From assembly GCA_030429495.1 (NCBI GenBank), contig JAUIFH010000001.1, positions 124,001 through 188,000 on the forward strand: a stretch of 64,000 bases of DNA, written 5' to 3'. Numbering within the stretch: position 1 is the stretch's first letter; the number at the start of each line of letters is the position of its first letter. The DNA is from Alphaproteobacteria bacterium (GTDB taxonomy: Bacteria > Pseudomonadota > Alphaproteobacteria > Rhodobacterales > Rhodobacteraceae). Positions 1 through 10,442 of the stretch are shown in pieces. Made by a program: the position numbers and the translations under genes. A model generated the notes under the pieces. That model worked only from the letters and a program-made list of their open reading frames with translations, made no database searches and was not told the DNA's origin.

Positions 1-1774
1 CGATCTCGAAAGCGCGACTTTCATCGACTTGTGGCTCGCACCAATCCTCACCCCGCGCGAGGTCAGCTAAGGCGGCGGTCAGGTCAATTTCGGCGAGTGC
101 GCGCGCAGCCTGTGAGATCAGTGCCGAGGCGTCCAGAATCATCGCATTCAGGCCGTCATAGAGCCTTTTTTCGATCTCCAGAGCCAGATTGCCGGCATTC
201 AGGATCTTCGTCTCCATCTCCGAAAGCGGCACCGTGGTGAAGCGCACCTGATTGGCCGTGGTCTGGCGATGGATGAAGGTTTCATTCAAGGGTGCGGACA
301 GCATCTTTTCGGCATGGGTCGCCGTCGTCTCGATGAAGTAGCCGAGCACGTTGTTGTGCTTGATCTTCAGGCTCTGAATGCCAGTCTGGGCCACGTAGTC
401 GGCTTGCATCCTGGCGATGACACCGCGCCCCTCGTCGCGCAGCTGGCGCGCTTCGTCCAGATCGGCATTGTGGCCTGCCGCTATGAAACCACCATCGCGG
501 GCAAGAAGGGGCGGTTCAGCAACAAGCGCCGCGTCGAGATAGGCGACAAGGTCATCGAAGCCGACAAGATCCTTCGCCACAGCGGCGAGGCGGTCGGGCG
601 TGTCCTCCGACAGCCGTCCGGCGATCCGTCCGGCTTCGGCGAGGCCCGAGCGGATCGCCGTCAGGTCGCGCGGCCCGCCGCGATCAAGCGCGAGGCGCGA
701 CAGGGCGCGGTCCATGTCGGGCGCCTTGCGCAGGTCCGCGCGCAGGCCTTCGGCCAGCCGCGCTTCATTGACGAGGAAACGTACCGATTCAAGCCGTGAC
801 CGGATTTCGGCAAGATCGCGCGACGGCGCTGATATACGCCGCTCAAGAAGCCGCGCGCCGCCGGCCGTCACGGTGCGGTCGATGGCGGCGATCAACGAGC
901 CTTCGCGCCCGCCCGACAGGGCCTGCGTGATCTCAAGATTCCGCCGTGTGGCCGCATCGATCTGGACCGACCCGCCCGGCGCTTCCTTCACCGGCGGTCG
1001 CAGGAGCGGCAGCTTACCTCTTTGTGTCAGGTCCAGGTATTCCACGACCGCGCCGAGTGCGGATGCCTCGGCACGGTCGAAGCTTCCGAAGGCCTCCAGG
1101 GTGGCCACTTCGTAAAGATCGCAGAGCCGCTTGTCCGCCCCGGTGCTGTCGAAAGAGCCCCGTGACAGTGGCGTCAGGGCGGCGCCGGAATCAGACACTA
1201 TCCCTGCCAGATCGGCCTCTTTCGCCTCACTCACGATGACCTCGCGGGGCGCAAGCCGCGCCAGCTCCGGCGAGAGACGGGTAAGCGGGCACGGGATCAC
1301 CCGGAATTCGCCGGTGGAGATGTCGACCCAGGCCAGCGCCGCCTCATCCCGCACCTCGGCCCAGGCGGCGAGGAAGTTGTGGCGACGGGCCTCAAGCAAC
1401 GACTCCTCAGTCAGTGTCCCGGGCGTCACAAGCCGCACGACGTCACGGGCCACGACCGACTTCGAACCGCGCTTCTTCGCTTCGGCCGGATCCTCCATCT
1501 GCTCGGCGATGGCGACGCGGAACCCCTTGCGGATCAGGGTAAGCAGATAGCCCTCGGCCGCATGGACCGGCACGCCGCACATCGGGATATCCTGCCCCAG
1601 ATGCTGGCCGCGCTTGGTCAGCGCGATGTCCAGCGCCGCCGCCGCCGCCTCGGCATCGTCAAAGAACATCTCGTAGAAGTCGCCCATCCGGTAGAACAGA
1701 AGCGCGTCCGCATAGCGCCCCTTGATCTCCAGATACTGCGCCATCATCGGCGTTACATTGGCGTCGGCAGACAC
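1..1774 (-). CDS. mutS: DNA mismatch repair protein MutS (3' end off the left edge)
   Basis: MutS recognises base mismatches and small loops and starts post-replicative repair with MutL. The visible 591 codons give the N-terminal mismatch-recognition domain: the protein opens with VTPMMAQYLEIK, and the LLFYRMGDFYEMFFDDA stretch carries the Phe-x-Glu type mismatch-reading region. Connector and lever domains follow, up to about residue 590. The ATPase domain with Walker A lies outside the window. I chose the GTG at 1774 because a GAGGGG ribosome site at 1786-1781 is 6 bases upstream. A GTG at 1780 would add two residues. The gene is divergent from the MFS exporter, with about 100 bases between them. 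The family is certain, the exact start is not. Confidence 0.93.
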   Translation of the reverse strand, partial: MSADANVTPMMAQYLEIKGRYADALLFYRMGDFYEMFFDDAEAAAAALDIALTKRGQHLGQDIPMCGVPVHAAEGYLLTLIRKGFRVAIAEQMEDPAEAKKRGSKSVVARDVVRLVTPGTLTEESLLEARRHNFLAAWAEVRDEAALAWVDISTGEFRVIPCPLTRLSPELARLAPREVIVSEAKEADLAGIVSDSGAALTPLSRGSFDSTGADKRLCDLYEVATLEAFGSFDRAEASALGAVVEYLDLTQRGKLPLLRPPVKEAPGGSVQIDAATRRNLEITQALSGGREGSLIAAIDRTVTAGGARLLERRISAPSRDLAEIRSRLESVRFLVNEARLAEGLRADLRKAPDMDRALSRLALDRGGPRDLTAIRSGLAEAGRIAGRLSEDTPDRLAAVAKDLVGFDDLVAYLDAALVAEPPLLARDGGFIAAGHNADLDEARQLRDEGRGVIARMQADYVAQTGIQSLKIKHNNVLGYFIETTATHAEKMLSAPLNETFIHRQTTANQVRFTTVPLSEMETKILNAGNLALEIEKRLYDGLNAMILDASALISQAARALAEIDLTAALADLARGEDWCEPQVDESRAFEI

Positions 1775-1874
1775 GCGCACCCCCTCGGAACATCGGCGCG
1801 ACCGTAGCCAAGGAACGGGGAAGGCGCAAACATTCCCCTGTTCCCTCCGACGGACCGGCGGTAGCGTCCCGCCC

Positions 1875-3164
1875 ATGCAATTCACCCTCTTTCGCCGCTT
1901 CCTCGCCGCCACCGGCCTTTCCAATTTCAGCGACGGGATCGCGCTTGTTTCCTGGGGCTGGATCGCGACGGCGTTGACGCGCGATCCCTTGCTGATCGCA
2001 CTCGTTCCGGTGGCGCTCAAGACGCCGTGGTTCGTCTTCTCCCTGCCCGCCGGTATCCTCGTCGACCGGCATGATCGGCGCCGGATCATCCTCGTTGCGG
2101 ACGCACTGAGAGCGGTGGCCTATACAGCGGCCGGTCTTGCGGTCTGGTGGGCGCTGCCATTTGACAACCCGCCCCTGCGCGGCACCGATCATCCGGCCAC
2201 CTTCGCCCTCGTCGCCCTTTGCGCCATATCGGTCGGCCTGGCCGAGGTCCTGCGCGACAACGCGGCCCAGACGATGCTGCCCGCCGTAGTTCCCGAGGAT
2301 GCGCTGGAGCGGGCGAACGGCCGCCTCTGGTCGGTCGAATACGTCATGAACAACTTCATCGGCACGGCAGCGGCGGGCGTACTTCTGGGCGTGTCGCTGG
2401 CGCTTCCGTTCGGCGTAAACGCAGCCGCGCTGGCGCTCTCGGTGGCACTTATCGCGCGGATGAAGGGCGACTTTCGTGCGGATGTCGAAGCCACGGCGGA
2501 ACGGCGCCATTGGTATGCGGAACTGCACGAGGGCTTCGCCTTTCTCATGTCGAACGAGATCCTGCGCAACCTCGCGCTACTGACGGGCCTTTTCAACTTC
2601 GCGTTCGAGGCGATGCTGATCACGCTTGTCCTCATCGTGCAGGAACGGCTCCAGCTTGGCCCGCTCGCGCTTTCGGTCATCATGGCGGCGGGCGGGGCGG
2701 GGGGCGTTCTGGCCGGAATGGCGAACGAACGGATGCTGCGTCTTCTCGGACGGGCGCGATCCATGCAGGTCTGGCTTGCCGTTTCGCTCGTCTTTCCCGC
2801 CGCCGTGCTTGTCGCCGGGGGCGGGTATTGCGGCCTTGCGGTTATCGCGGCGGCGTTCTTTGTGACCGAGTTCGGAAGCGTCATCTGGAACACTGTCTCC
2901 GTCAGCTACCGGCAACGGACGATCCCGCGCCGCCTTCTGGGGCGGGTGAACTCGGCCTACCGGCTCTTCGCGATCGGGATGGCCCCCCTTGGCATGTTGA
3001 CGGCGGGCCTTCTGATTCGAGGGGCGAGCAATCTGGCCCCACGCGAAACTGCGCTTCTGGCCCCCTATCTTCTAGCCCTCGCCCTTCTTGCGGCGGGCTG
3101 CATTGGCTATTGGCGCTTCCTTGCCCGTGCCTTCGCTGTTGAGCCGCCGAAATCCCCACGATAA
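1875..3164 (+). CDS. MFS transporter, EntS-like exporter
   Basis: A 429-residue, strongly hydrophobic protein with the layout of a 12-helix major facilitator. An early acidic-basic loop (PAGILVDRHDRRRII, about residues 55-70) matches the conserved MFS loop 2-3 motif G-x3-D-R-x-G/D-R-R. The overall form resembles the drug/siderophore exporter branch that includes EntS. The substrate cannot be read from sequence. The ATG at 1875 gives a start right before the first helix (MQFTLFRRFLAATGLSNFSD); no convincing ribosome site precedes it. An in-frame upstream extension to 1722 exists but overlaps mutS and lacks protein-like character. The gene is divergent from mutS and 28 bases ahead of maeB, so it may share a transcript with maeB. 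Confidence 0.85.
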   Translation: MQFTLFRRFLAATGLSNFSDGIALVSWGWIATALTRDPLLIALVPVALKTPWFVFSLPAGILVDRHDRRRIILVADALRAVAYTAAGLAVWWALPFDNPPLRGTDHPATFALVALCAISVGLAEVLRDNAAQTMLPAVVPEDALERANGRLWSVEYVMNNFIGTAAAGVLLGVSLALPFGVNAAALALSVALIARMKGDFRADVEATAERRHWYAELHEGFAFLMSNEILRNLALLTGLFNFAFEAMLITLVLIVQERLQLGPLALSVIMAAGGAGGVLAGMANERMLRLLGRARSMQVWLAVSLVFPAAVLVAGGGYCGLAVIAAAFFVTEFGSVIWNTVSVSYRQRTIPRRLLGRVNSAYRLFAIGMAPLGMLTAGLLIRGASNLAPRETALLAPYLLALALLAAGCIGYWRFLARAFAVEPPKSPR

Positions 3165-3192
3165 GAGAGGTCCGCTCCAGGGGAGGAACCCG

Positions 3193-5451
3193 ATGTCGAA
3201 GAACCGCGTCACGCCGGAAGAGGCGCTTGCCTATCACCTGAACCCGGTGCCCGGGAAATACGAGATCGAGGCGTCCAAGCCGATGGCGACGCAGCGCGAC
3301 CTGTCGCTGGCCTATTCCCCCGGCGTAGCCGTCCCGGTCGAGGCAATCGCCGCCGATCCGGGCACTGCCTATGACTACACGGTCAAGGGCAACATGGTTG
3401 CCGTCGTGTCGAACGGCACCGCGATCCTCGGCCTTGGAAACCTCGGCGCACTTGCGTCGAAGCCGGTGATGGAGGGCAAGGCGGTTCTCTTCAAGCGGTT
3501 CGCCGATGTGAACGCCATCGACATCGAACTCGACACCGAAGAACCCGACGAGATCATTCAGGCCGTCAGGCTGATGGGCCCGACCTTCGGTGGGATCAAC
3601 CTTGAAGACATCAAGGCGCCCGAATGCTTCATCATCGAAAGCCGGCTGAAAGAGATCATGGACATTCCGGTGTTCCATGATGACCAGCACGGCACGGCGG
3701 TGATCTGTGCCGCCGGCCTGATCAATGCGCTTGAGTTGTCAGGCAAGGAGCTTGGCGATTGCCGGATTGTCGTGAACGGGGCAGGGGCGGCGGGGATTGC
3801 CTGTCTTGAGCTGATCAAGGCGATGGGCGCGAAGTACGACAACTGCATTCTGTGCGACACCAAGGGCGTAATCTACCAGGGTCGGACCGAAGGCATGAAC
3901 CAGTGGAAATCGGCCCATGCCGTCAAGACCGACGCGCGGACGCTGGAAGATGCGATGAAGGGCGCCGACGTGTTTCTCGGTGTGTCCGCCAAAGGCGCGG
4001 TCACGCCGGAAATGGTCGAGGCGATGGCGCCGAACCCGGTCATTTTCGCAATGGCCAATCCCGATCCGGAGATCACACCGGAAGAGGCTCATGCCGTACG
4101 TGAGGACGCGATCGTCGCCACCGGCCGCTCGGACTACCCGAACCAGGTCAACAACGTTCTGGGCTTTCCCTATCTTTTCCGCGGCGCGCTCGACATCCAT
4201 GCGCGCGCGATCAATGACGAGATGAAGATTGCCTGCGCGGAGGCGCTTGCGAAGCTCGCCCGTCAGCCGGTTCCCGAAGAGGTGGCGATGGCTTATGGCC
4301 GCAAGCTGTTCTTCGGCAGGGACTACATCATTCCCACGCCGTTCGATCCGCGGCTGATCCACGTCATCCCGCCGGCGGTTGCCCGGGCGGGAATGGATAC
4401 GGGCGTCGCACGCCGCCCGATCATCGACATGGAAGCCTATGAGCTTAACCTGAAGACGCGGATGGACCCGACGGCGTCCATTCTTCAGGGCATCCACGCC
4501 CGCGCACGCGCCGCGCAGGCGCGGATGATCTTCGCCGAGGGCGACGATCCGCGTGTTCTGCGCGCCGCGATCGCGTATCAGCGCGCCGGCCTCGGCAAGG
4601 CGCTGGTCGTGGGGCGCGATCAGGACGTGAAAGAGAAGCTGACGGCCGAGGGTCTTGCGGATGCGGTGAACGAGATCGAGGTCGTCAATGCGGCGAATAC
4701 CCTGCATCTTGGCGCCTATCGGGACTTTCTTTACGCGCGGCTTCAGCGCAAGGGTTTCGACCGGCACGACGTCCATCGTCTCGCGGCCCGCGACCGGCAC
4801 GTCTTTTCGGCGCTGATGCTGGCGCATGGTCATGGCGATGGCATCGTGACGGGGGCGACGCGGAAGTCGGCCCATGTGCTTGGCTTGATCAACCATGTAT
4901 TTGATGTGCGGGCGGAGGACGGGGCCGTCGGTATCACCGCCGTCGTTCATCGCGGCCGGATCGTCCTTATCGGCGACACGCTTGTCCATGAATGGCCGGA
5001 CGAGGAAGATCTTGCCGATATCGCGGAACGCGGGGCCGCTGTGGCCCGGGGCCTCGGGATCGAACCGCGCGCGGCCTTTCTGTCGTTCTCCACCTTCGGC
5101 TACCCGGTTTCGGAACGCGCCACCAAGATGCATCAGGCGCCAAGGGTGCTCGACGCGCGCGGCGTCGATTTCGAGTACGACGGCGAGATGACGGTCGACG
5201 TGGCGCTCAACCCCGAGCAGATGGCGCATTACCCGTTCTGCCGTCTTTCCGGCCCGGCCAACGTGCTCGTCGTGCCGGCACGCCATTCGGCCTCGATCTC
5301 GGTCAAGCTGCTTCAGGAAATGGCGGGGGCGACGGTGATCGGCCCGATCCTGACCGGCGTGGACAAGCCGATCCAGATCTGTTCGACTGGATCGACCGTC
5401 AACGACATCCTCAACATGGCCGTGATTGCAGCCTGTGGTCTGGGGCGTTAG
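3193..5451 (+). CDS. maeB: NADP-dependent malic enzyme with C-terminal phosphotransacetylase-like domain
   Basis: Oxidatively decarboxylates malate to pyruvate and CO2 with NADP, supplying NADPH and gluconeogenic pyruvate. The 752 residues fit the large MaeB type: a malic enzyme catalytic and NAD(P)-binding half (about 1-430, with [18 protein letters not shown], the acid-rich metal region [10 protein letters not shown] and the Rossmann GAGAAG) followed by a phosphotransacetylase-like domain (about 430-752, starting near [17 protein letters not shown]). In this family that domain is not catalytic but mediates acetyl-CoA inhibition. The start at 3193 follows a GGGAGG ribosome site at 3181-3186. 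It is convergent with msrA. Confidence 0.96.
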   Translation: MSKNRVTPEEALAYHLNPVPGKYEIEASKPMATQRDLSLAYSPGVAVPVEAIAADPGTAYDYTVKGNMVAVVSNGTAILGLGNLGALASKPVMEGKAVLFKRFADVNAIDIELDTEEPDEIIQAVRLMGPTFGGINLEDIKAPECFIIESRLKEIMDIPVFHDDQHGTAVICAAGLINALELSGKELGDCRIVVNGAGAAGIACLELIKAMGAKYDNCILCDTKGVIYQGRTEGMNQWKSAHAVKTDARTLEDAMKGADVFLGVSAKGAVTPEMVEAMAPNPVIFAMANPDPEITPEEAHAVREDAIVATGRSDYPNQVNNVLGFPYLFRGALDIHARAINDEMKIACAEALAKLARQPVPEEVAMAYGRKLFFGRDYIIPTPFDPRLIHVIPPAVARAGMDTGVARRPIIDMEAYELNLKTRMDPTASILQGIHARARAAQARMIFAEGDDPRVLRAAIAYQRAGLGKALVVGRDQDVKEKLTAEGLADAVNEIEVVNAANTLHLGAYRDFLYARLQRKGFDRHDVHRLAARDRHVFSALMLAHGHGDGIVTGATRKSAHVLGLINHVFDVRAEDGAVGITAVVHRGRIVLIGDTLVHEWPDEEDLADIAERGAAVARGLGIEPRAAFLSFSTFGYPVSERATKMHQAPRVLDARGVDFEYDGEMTVDVALNPEQMAHYPFCRLSGPANVLVVPARHSASISVKLLQEMAGATVIGPILTGVDKPIQICSTGSTVNDILNMAVIAACGLGR

Positions 5452-5473
5452 GCGGGTGCCGCCTTCGCTGCGA

Positions 5474-6094
5474 TCAATGCGTGAAGGCTGCGGCGCTGCC
5501 CCATAGCTGTTTGACCCGTTTGTCGCGCCCGCAGGCATCGCGGTAGAATTTGTATGCCTCCGACTGACGCTTCGGCCCGCGCCGGGTCAGGATGAGGTCA
5601 TTTCCCTTGTAATAGTCTTGGTGATAGGCCTCGGCCTTGTAGAACGGTCCAGCATTCACGATCGGGGTCACGATCTTGCGGCCGAGCGCTGACATCGCAT
5701 CCGCCTTGGCTTTTTCCGCCGCCGCGCGCTGGGCGGCGTCCTTCACGAAAATCGCCGTGCGGTAGCTGTCGCCCCGGTCGCAGAACTGGCCGCCTGCATC
5801 GGTAGGATCGACTGACCGGAAGAAGAGGTCGATGATCTGGCCATAGCTGATCTTCGCAGGGTCGAACCTGATCTCGACCGCTTCGTAGTGCCCGGTCCCA
5901 CCCTTTGTCACCTGTTTGTAGGTTGGGTTCTTCACAGTCCCGCCGGTGAAGCCGGAGACGACGGATTTCACGCCCGGGACGCTTTCGAAATCCGATTCAA
6001 CGCACCAGAAACAGCCGCCCGCCACGACGGCGGTTTCTGTCGCAGCCAATGCGGGGCCGGACAGCAGCAGGAAGGCAAGGACAAATCGCAACAT
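5474..6094 (-). CDS. msrA: exported peptide-methionine (S)-S-oxide reductase MsrA
   Basis: Reduces methionine-S-sulfoxide in oxidised proteins. The catalytic GCFWC motif is at residues 27-31 (Cys28 is the nucleophile position, with a second Cys31). It follows a clear signal peptide ([17 protein letters not shown]), so this copy should act in the periplasm. Other family marks are the [16 protein letters not shown] stretch and [16 protein letters not shown]. At 206 residues it is of normal length for MsrA plus a leader. No MsrB domain is fused, and no msrB is next to it in the window. It is convergent with maeB, 22 bases apart. The identification is firm; export is inferred from the leader. Confidence 0.95.
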   Translation of the reverse strand: MLRFVLAFLLLSGPALAATETAVVAGGCFWCVESDFESVPGVKSVVSGFTGGTVKNPTYKQVTKGGTGHYEAVEIRFDPAKISYGQIIDLFFRSVDPTDAGGQFCDRGDSYRTAIFVKDAAQRAAAEKAKADAMSALGRKIVTPIVNAGPFYKAEAYHQDYYKGNDLILTRRGPKRQSEAYKFYRDACGRDKRVKQLWGSAAAFTH

Positions 6095-6183
6095 GGTTTC
6101 ACTCCGTTTTATGGGAGGAAAGGGGCAAGCGCCGATCTCGGCAACTCATCTTCCCGTGAGGTCACGGGATCGTGGGGAATGTG

Positions 6184-6468
6184 TCAGCCGAGGAGCTTTG
6201 CCAGCCCCATCGCGACGGTCAGATCGCCCGAGACCTTGAGCTTGCCCATCATCACGCCGGTCATCGGGTTCAGCTTGCCGGTCAGAAGCTTCACGAGGTT
6301 CTCTTCGCTGATCTTCAGCGTGCAATCCGTATCGCGGTCGGTGGTGGAGGCAGTGCCATCGGCGAGCACGATCACCCCGGCCTCGCCGCAATCGAACTTG
6401 AGCGAGCCGGAGAAGGCGCGCGTCTCAAGCGTTTTCGCGATGTCGGCAGCGATGGCGTCTAACGGCAT
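6184..6468 (-). CDS. SCP2 sterol-binding domain protein
   Basis: A 94-residue protein made of a single SCP2 (sterol carrier protein 2) fold, a hydrophobic-cavity lipid-binding module. The family pattern is visible: an amphipathic N-terminal helix, then FSGSLKFDCGEAGVIVLADG, a DTDCTLKISEENLVKLLTGK stretch and the closing MMGKLKVSGDLTVAMGLAKLL. No enzyme domain is attached. The start is the ATG at 6468, preceded by a perfect GGGAGG ribosome site. A longer frame reaching 6540 is possible but has no ribosome site. It lies between argG and msrA on the same strand. The bacterial role of stand-alone SCP2 proteins is unknown; lipid or acyl-CoA binding is inferred. Confidence 0.85.
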   Translation of the reverse strand: MPLDAIAADIAKTLETRAFSGSLKFDCGEAGVIVLADGTASTTDRDTDCTLKISEENLVKLLTGKLNPMTGVMMGKLKVSGDLTVAMGLAKLLG

Positions 6469-6548
6469 GGAATCCTCCCGTGTGTCACGGAAGGATGTAG
6501 GGGCGACTGCCGGCGTTCGGCAACAGGAGCGTTGCGTCACGCAGGACG

Positions 6549-7775
6549 TTAGCCTTTCACCCGCGCGTTCCGCGTGGCGATCAGCTTGAGGCGCAGCGCG
6601 TTCAGGCGGATGAAGCCCTCGGCGTCCTTCTGGTCGTAGGCGCCGGCGTCTTCCTCGAAGGTCACGTGCTTTTCGGAATAGAGCGACTGGTCCGACCAGC
6701 GGGCGACCGTACGGGCAGAACCCTTGTAAAGCTTGACGCGGACGGTGCCCGAGACATGTTCCTGCGACTTGTCGATCAGCGCCTGAAGCATCTCGCGTTC
6801 GGGGCTGAACCAGAAGCCGTTGTAGATCAGTTCGGCGTAGCGCGGCATGATCGAATCCTTCAGATGGCCCGACCCGGCGTCGAGCGTGATCTGCTCGATC
6901 CCGCGATGAGCTTCCAGCAGAACGGTGCCGCCCGGGGTTTCGTAGACCCCGCGCGATTTCATCCCGACGAAGCGGTTTTCCACGAGGTCGAGGATGCCGA
7001 CGCCGTGCTTGCCGCCAAGCTCGTTCAGCCGGGTCAGGATCGTCGCCGGGCTCATCGCCTTGCCATTGATCGCGACCGCGTCGCCCCGCTCGAAGGTGAT
7101 TTCCACGAATTCCGGCTGATCCGGCGCATCCTCGGGTCGGGTGATGCGCTGAAGGACGTAATCCGGTGCTTCCTCACCCGGATTTTCCAGAACCTTGCCC
7201 TCGGAAGAGGTGTGCAGAAGGTTCGCATCGACCGAGAACGGCGCCTCGCCACGCTTGTCCTTGGCGATCGGGATCTGGTTCTGCTCGGCGAATTCCAGCA
7301 GCCGCGTGCGCGAGGTCAGATCCCATTCCCGCCAGGGAGCGATCACCTTGATATGGGGGTTGAGCGCATAGGCGCTGAGTTCGAAGCGGACCTGATCGTT
7401 GCCCTTGCCTGTCGCGCCGTGGGCGACGGCATCCGCCCCGGTCATTTCGGCGATTTCGACCAGACGCTTGGAAATCAGCGGCCGGGCGATGGAGGTACCG
7501 AGAAGATAGAGCCCCTCGTAAAGCGCGTTCGCCCGGAACATCGGGAAGACGAAGTCGCGCACGAATTCCTCGCGCACGTCTTCGATGTAGATGTTCTCAG
7601 GCTTGATACCCAGAAGCTCCGCCTTCTTGCGCGCCGGCTCAAGCTCCTCGCCCTGGCCGAGATCGGCGGTGAAGGTCACGACCTCACAGCCATATTCGGT
7701 TTGCAGCCATTTAAGGATGATCGAGGTGTCGAGGCCGCCGGAATAGGCGAGGACGACTTTCTTGGGCGCGGACAT
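6549..7775 (-). CDS. argG: argininosuccinate synthase
   Basis: Joins citrulline and aspartate with ATP to argininosuccinate, the penultimate step of arginine synthesis, in the cytosol. The 408-residue length is typical of the tetrameric type. The ATP pyrophosphatase loop AYSGGLDTS is at residues 9-17, and the [14 protein letters not shown] substrate region is near residue 118. The ATG at 7775 is preceded by AAGGA at good spacing. The leader RNA upstream can fold a GC-rich hairpin (7803-7820), but no terminator or leader peptide is apparent. The gene stands alone on this strand, divergent from the membrane protein gene. Confidence 0.97.
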   Translation of the reverse strand: MSAPKKVVLAYSGGLDTSIILKWLQTEYGCEVVTFTADLGQGEELEPARKKAELLGIKPENIYIEDVREEFVRDFVFPMFRANALYEGLYLLGTSIARPLISKRLVEIAEMTGADAVAHGATGKGNDQVRFELSAYALNPHIKVIAPWREWDLTSRTRLLEFAEQNQIPIAKDKRGEAPFSVDANLLHTSSEGKVLENPGEEAPDYVLQRITRPEDAPDQPEFVEITFERGDAVAINGKAMSPATILTRLNELGGKHGVGILDLVENRFVGMKSRGVYETPGGTVLLEAHRGIEQITLDAGSGHLKDSIMPRYAELIYNGFWFSPEREMLQALIDKSQEHVSGTVRVKLYKGSARTVARWSDQSLYSEKHVTFEEDAGAYDQKDAEGFIRLNALRLKLIATRNARVKG

Positions 7776-7916
7776 TGGGGCATTCCTTCACGTCAGGACA
7801 GGCCCGCGCGCGATAGCGGGTTTTCAGACGCAGGGCAAGGCGGGGGCGAATTGGATGTTGTCGTGCAAAGGGAGCCGGGTTATCGGTTTTGCAATCAAGA
7901 CGAGCAGAGAGAATTC

Positions 7917-8648
7917 ATGGCGCTTCGCATCCTCGTTCACGCGTTCCGGATGGTGTTTGGAAACCTCGGTCCGGCGATACGCATCAGCCTGCCGGTGATC
8001 GTGGTCGGACTTGTCGGCGCGCTCATTGCACCATCCGAATTGGACACACTGGATGTAAACCCGGCGAGGTTTTTCAGCGGCCCGTTTCTGATCTGGCTGC
8101 TGGCATACGCCGTCACCATTCCATGGGTGGCCGTCGGATGGCATCGCTATTGTCTGAAGGAAGAATATCCCGGGGCGCTGATGCCGGCGTTCCACGGCAA
8201 ACCGGTGCTAGCCTACGTCGGCTGGAGCGTGCTTCTGGTTGTTCTGTCGATGGTGATCTCAGTACCGGTGATGATGGTTCTCGGGGGGTTGATGAACGCC
8301 ATGCAGGCGTCCTCGCTGGGCCTGTTTTGGTTCGTCTGGGTCGCGGTCCTCCTCTGGATTGTACAACGATTGTCGATGGTGCTGCCGGCCGCGGCGCTGG
8401 ACGAGTCCGCAAGCTTCAAGGCCTCGTGGGAAGCAACACGACCACTGTCCGGCACCATCTTTGTCGTGATGCTCCTTTTTACCATGCTCAGTTTTGCGGC
8501 GGGCTGGGTCACGGTTCGTATCTTCATGATGTCCCCGGTCCTGGGCACCATCGCCGACACAGCCGTCCAGTGGCTCAGCATGATGCTCGGGCTCAGCCTT
8601 CTCACTACATTCTACGGCATTTGCGTCGAAGGCCGCACGGTCGAGTAG
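7917..8648 (+). CDS. polytopic inner-membrane protein of unknown function
   Basis: A 243-residue protein that I cannot assign to a characterised family. It is built of about five or six membrane-spanning segments (for example LPVIVVGLVGALIA, FLIWLLAYAVTIPWVAVGW, VGWSVLLVVLSMVISVPVMMVLGG and a C-terminal pair), with short polar loops and a few Arg/Lys residues. The arrangement resembles the DUF4013-like or YciC-like group of integral proteins, but no signature residue proves this. The start ATG at 7917 has AGAGAG nearby; a longer in-frame opening upstream is antisense to argG and is discarded. It is 38 bases upstream of ilvA and may be co-transcribed with it. Confidence 0.65.
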   Translation: MALRILVHAFRMVFGNLGPAIRISLPVIVVGLVGALIAPSELDTLDVNPARFFSGPFLIWLLAYAVTIPWVAVGWHRYCLKEEYPGALMPAFHGKPVLAYVGWSVLLVVLSMVISVPVMMVLGGLMNAMQASSLGLFWFVWVAVLLWIVQRLSMVLPAAALDESASFKASWEATRPLSGTIFVVMLLFTMLSFAAGWVTVRIFMMSPVLGTIADTAVQWLSMMLGLSLLTTFYGICVEGRTVE

Positions 8649-8686
8649 CTCTTGCGCGGCGTGCGGGCATCGGCCACTAACCGGCC

Positions 8687-9934
8687 ATGAGCAGGTTTTC
8701 CAGACAGGTCCTAGAGACCACGCAAGCATTGCGGGATCTGTTCCCGCCAACGCCGTTGCAGCGCAACGATCACCTGTCCGCGCGCTATGGCGCCGAGATC
8801 TGGCTGAAGCGCGAGGATCTGACGCCGGTCCGCAGCTACAAGCTGCGCGGGGCGTTCACGGCGATGCGGAAACTGCTCACCGCCGACCCCGAACACGGCC
8901 ATTTCGTCTGCGCGAGCGCGGGAAACCACGCCCAGGGCGTCGCCTTTGCGTGCCGTCATTTCGGGGTTCGGGGAACGATCTTCATGCCGGTCACGACGCC
9001 GCAGCAGAAGATCGACAAGACCCGCGTTTTCGGCGGGGACAGTATCGATATCCGGCTGACCGGCGACTATTTCGACCAGACGCTTGCCGCAGCCCAGGCG
9101 TTCTGCGCGGATGCGGCGGCCCATTTTCTTTCGCCCTTTGACGATCCGGATGTCATCGAAGGTCAGGCGAGCGTCGCGGTGGAAATACTGGAGCAGCTTG
9201 GCGAGGCGCCCGATCTTGTCGTCCTGCCGGTCGGCGGCGGGGGGCTCGCCTCGGGCGTGACATCCTATCTATCCGATGCCGCGCCGGAGACCGCGTTTCG
9301 TTATGTGGAGCCGGCTGGCGGTGCCAGCCTCGCGGCGGCCATTGCGGCCGGTCAGCCGGTGACGCTGAACAAGCTCAATAGCTTTGTCGATGGCGCCGCC
9401 GTGGCCCGGATCGGGGCTGAACCGTTTGCGCGACTGAAGGGTATTGCACCCGCCCATATCCTCGCCGCGCCCGAAGATCGGATCTGCATCACGATGCTTG
9501 AGATGTTGAATGTCGAAGGCATCGTGCTGGAGCCTGCCGGCGCACTTTCGGTAGACGCGCTTCCCGGTCTTGCCGAGGAGATTCGCGGCAAGACGGTGGT
9601 CTGCGTCACATCCGGCGGCAACTTCGATTTCGAGCGTCTGCCGGAGGTCAAGGAGCGGGCGCAAAGGTTCGCAGGCTTGAAGAAGTATTTCATTCTTCGA
9701 ATGCCGCAGAGACCCGGAGCGTTGCGCGAGTTTCTTGAAATGCTGGGTCCGCAGGACGATATTTCGCGATTCGAATACCTGAAGAAGTCGGCGCGCAATT
9801 TCGGGTCTGTCCTGATCGGTATCGAGACCAAGCAAGCCCAGAATTTCGCAGAGCTGAAACGAAAACTCGAAGCAGCAGCTTTCGACTATCGCGATATTAC
9901 CGAGGATGAGGCGCTGGCGGAGTTCCTGATCTGA
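8687..9934 (+). CDS. ilvA: threonine ammonia-lyase (threonine deaminase)
   Basis: PLP enzyme that converts threonine to 2-oxobutyrate and ammonia, the first committed step towards isoleucine. The PLP lysine is Lys52 in SYKLRGAF, and the phosphate-binding loop GGGGLASG is near residue 185. The last 80 or so residues (from FILRMPQRPGALREFLEML) form an ACT-like regulatory domain, as in the short IlvA class with one ACT unit, so isoleucine feedback is plausible. At 415 residues the length is normal for that class. No clear ribosome site precedes the ATG. It is convergent with the Hpt gene. Confidence 0.93.
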   Translation: MSRFSRQVLETTQALRDLFPPTPLQRNDHLSARYGAEIWLKREDLTPVRSYKLRGAFTAMRKLLTADPEHGHFVCASAGNHAQGVAFACRHFGVRGTIFMPVTTPQQKIDKTRVFGGDSIDIRLTGDYFDQTLAAAQAFCADAAAHFLSPFDDPDVIEGQASVAVEILEQLGEAPDLVVLPVGGGGLASGVTSYLSDAAPETAFRYVEPAGGASLAAAIAAGQPVTLNKLNSFVDGAAVARIGAEPFARLKGIAPAHILAAPEDRICITMLEMLNVEGIVLEPAGALSVDALPGLAEEIRGKTVVCVTSGGNFDFERLPEVKERAQRFAGLKKYFILRMPQRPGALREFLEMLGPQDDISRFEYLKKSARNFGSVLIGIETKQAQNFAELKRKLEAAAFDYRDITEDEALAEFLI

Positions 9935-9946
9935 TCGCCGATATGC

Positions 9947-10282
9947 CTATGCCGCCGATTCCCGCTTTGCGAGTCCGGCCATGAACGACGCTTTCGAGGA
10001 AAAGTAGCTGTCGACAACCTGCGCGATGTCGATTTCGGCCCCGCGTCCGGACGCCGCACGCCTTTCCCCATCCTGACAAAGCGTGCCGAAATCCGCGAAT
10101 CCGAGGTTCCAGGCCCCGCCTTTGAGAAAGTGGAGATCGGCCTCGTATTTCGCGGGGTCCGGGCTGCTGCGAAGCCGCATGACGACGTCTTCGACCTCGT
10201 CGAGGAAAAGCTCCACCACCTCATTGAAGCCGTCCATCCCGATTTCGGCCTGCAAGTCGTCAACGCGTGACCAGTCGATCAT
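9947..10282 (-). CDS. histidine phosphotransfer (Hpt) domain protein
   Basis: A 111-residue stand-alone Hpt domain that would relay phosphate between a histidine kinase and a response regulator. The phosphoacceptor is His51 within HFLKGGAWNLGFADFG, which matches the H-x2-K-G pattern with the usual downstream glycine. The rest is helical. There is no kinase or receiver domain in the same chain. The gene lies head to head with the response-regulator/PP2C gene (about 160 bases between starts), which makes that protein its obvious candidate partner. The class is firm; the partner is an inference. Confidence 0.88.
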   Translation of the reverse strand: MIDWSRVDDLQAEIGMDGFNEVVELFLDEVEDVVMRLRSSPDPAKYEADLHFLKGGAWNLGFADFGTLCQDGERRAASGRGAEIDIAQVVDSYFSSKASFMAGLAKRESAA

Positions 10283-10442
10283 TACCGCCTCCGTCCCGGA
10301 GAATACCTGTCGATGACCGTAAGGTCGTAAGATTTCGGCATTGTTAACCGCGGTCGGGACAAGCGGTATTCAGCACGCCTTAACCGGCACCGGGCTAAAC
10401 ATTGCACGACCCCGGAATGGACCGGGCGGAAGGTGGCAACCG

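Noticed and set aside
3739-5538. Open frame of 599 codons antisense to maeB
   Set aside because: Overlaps maeB and msrA wholly, with no recognisable domain.
7803-7820. Hairpin in the argG leader as an attenuator
   Set aside because: Five-base stem, no T-run and no leader peptide; too weak to claim.
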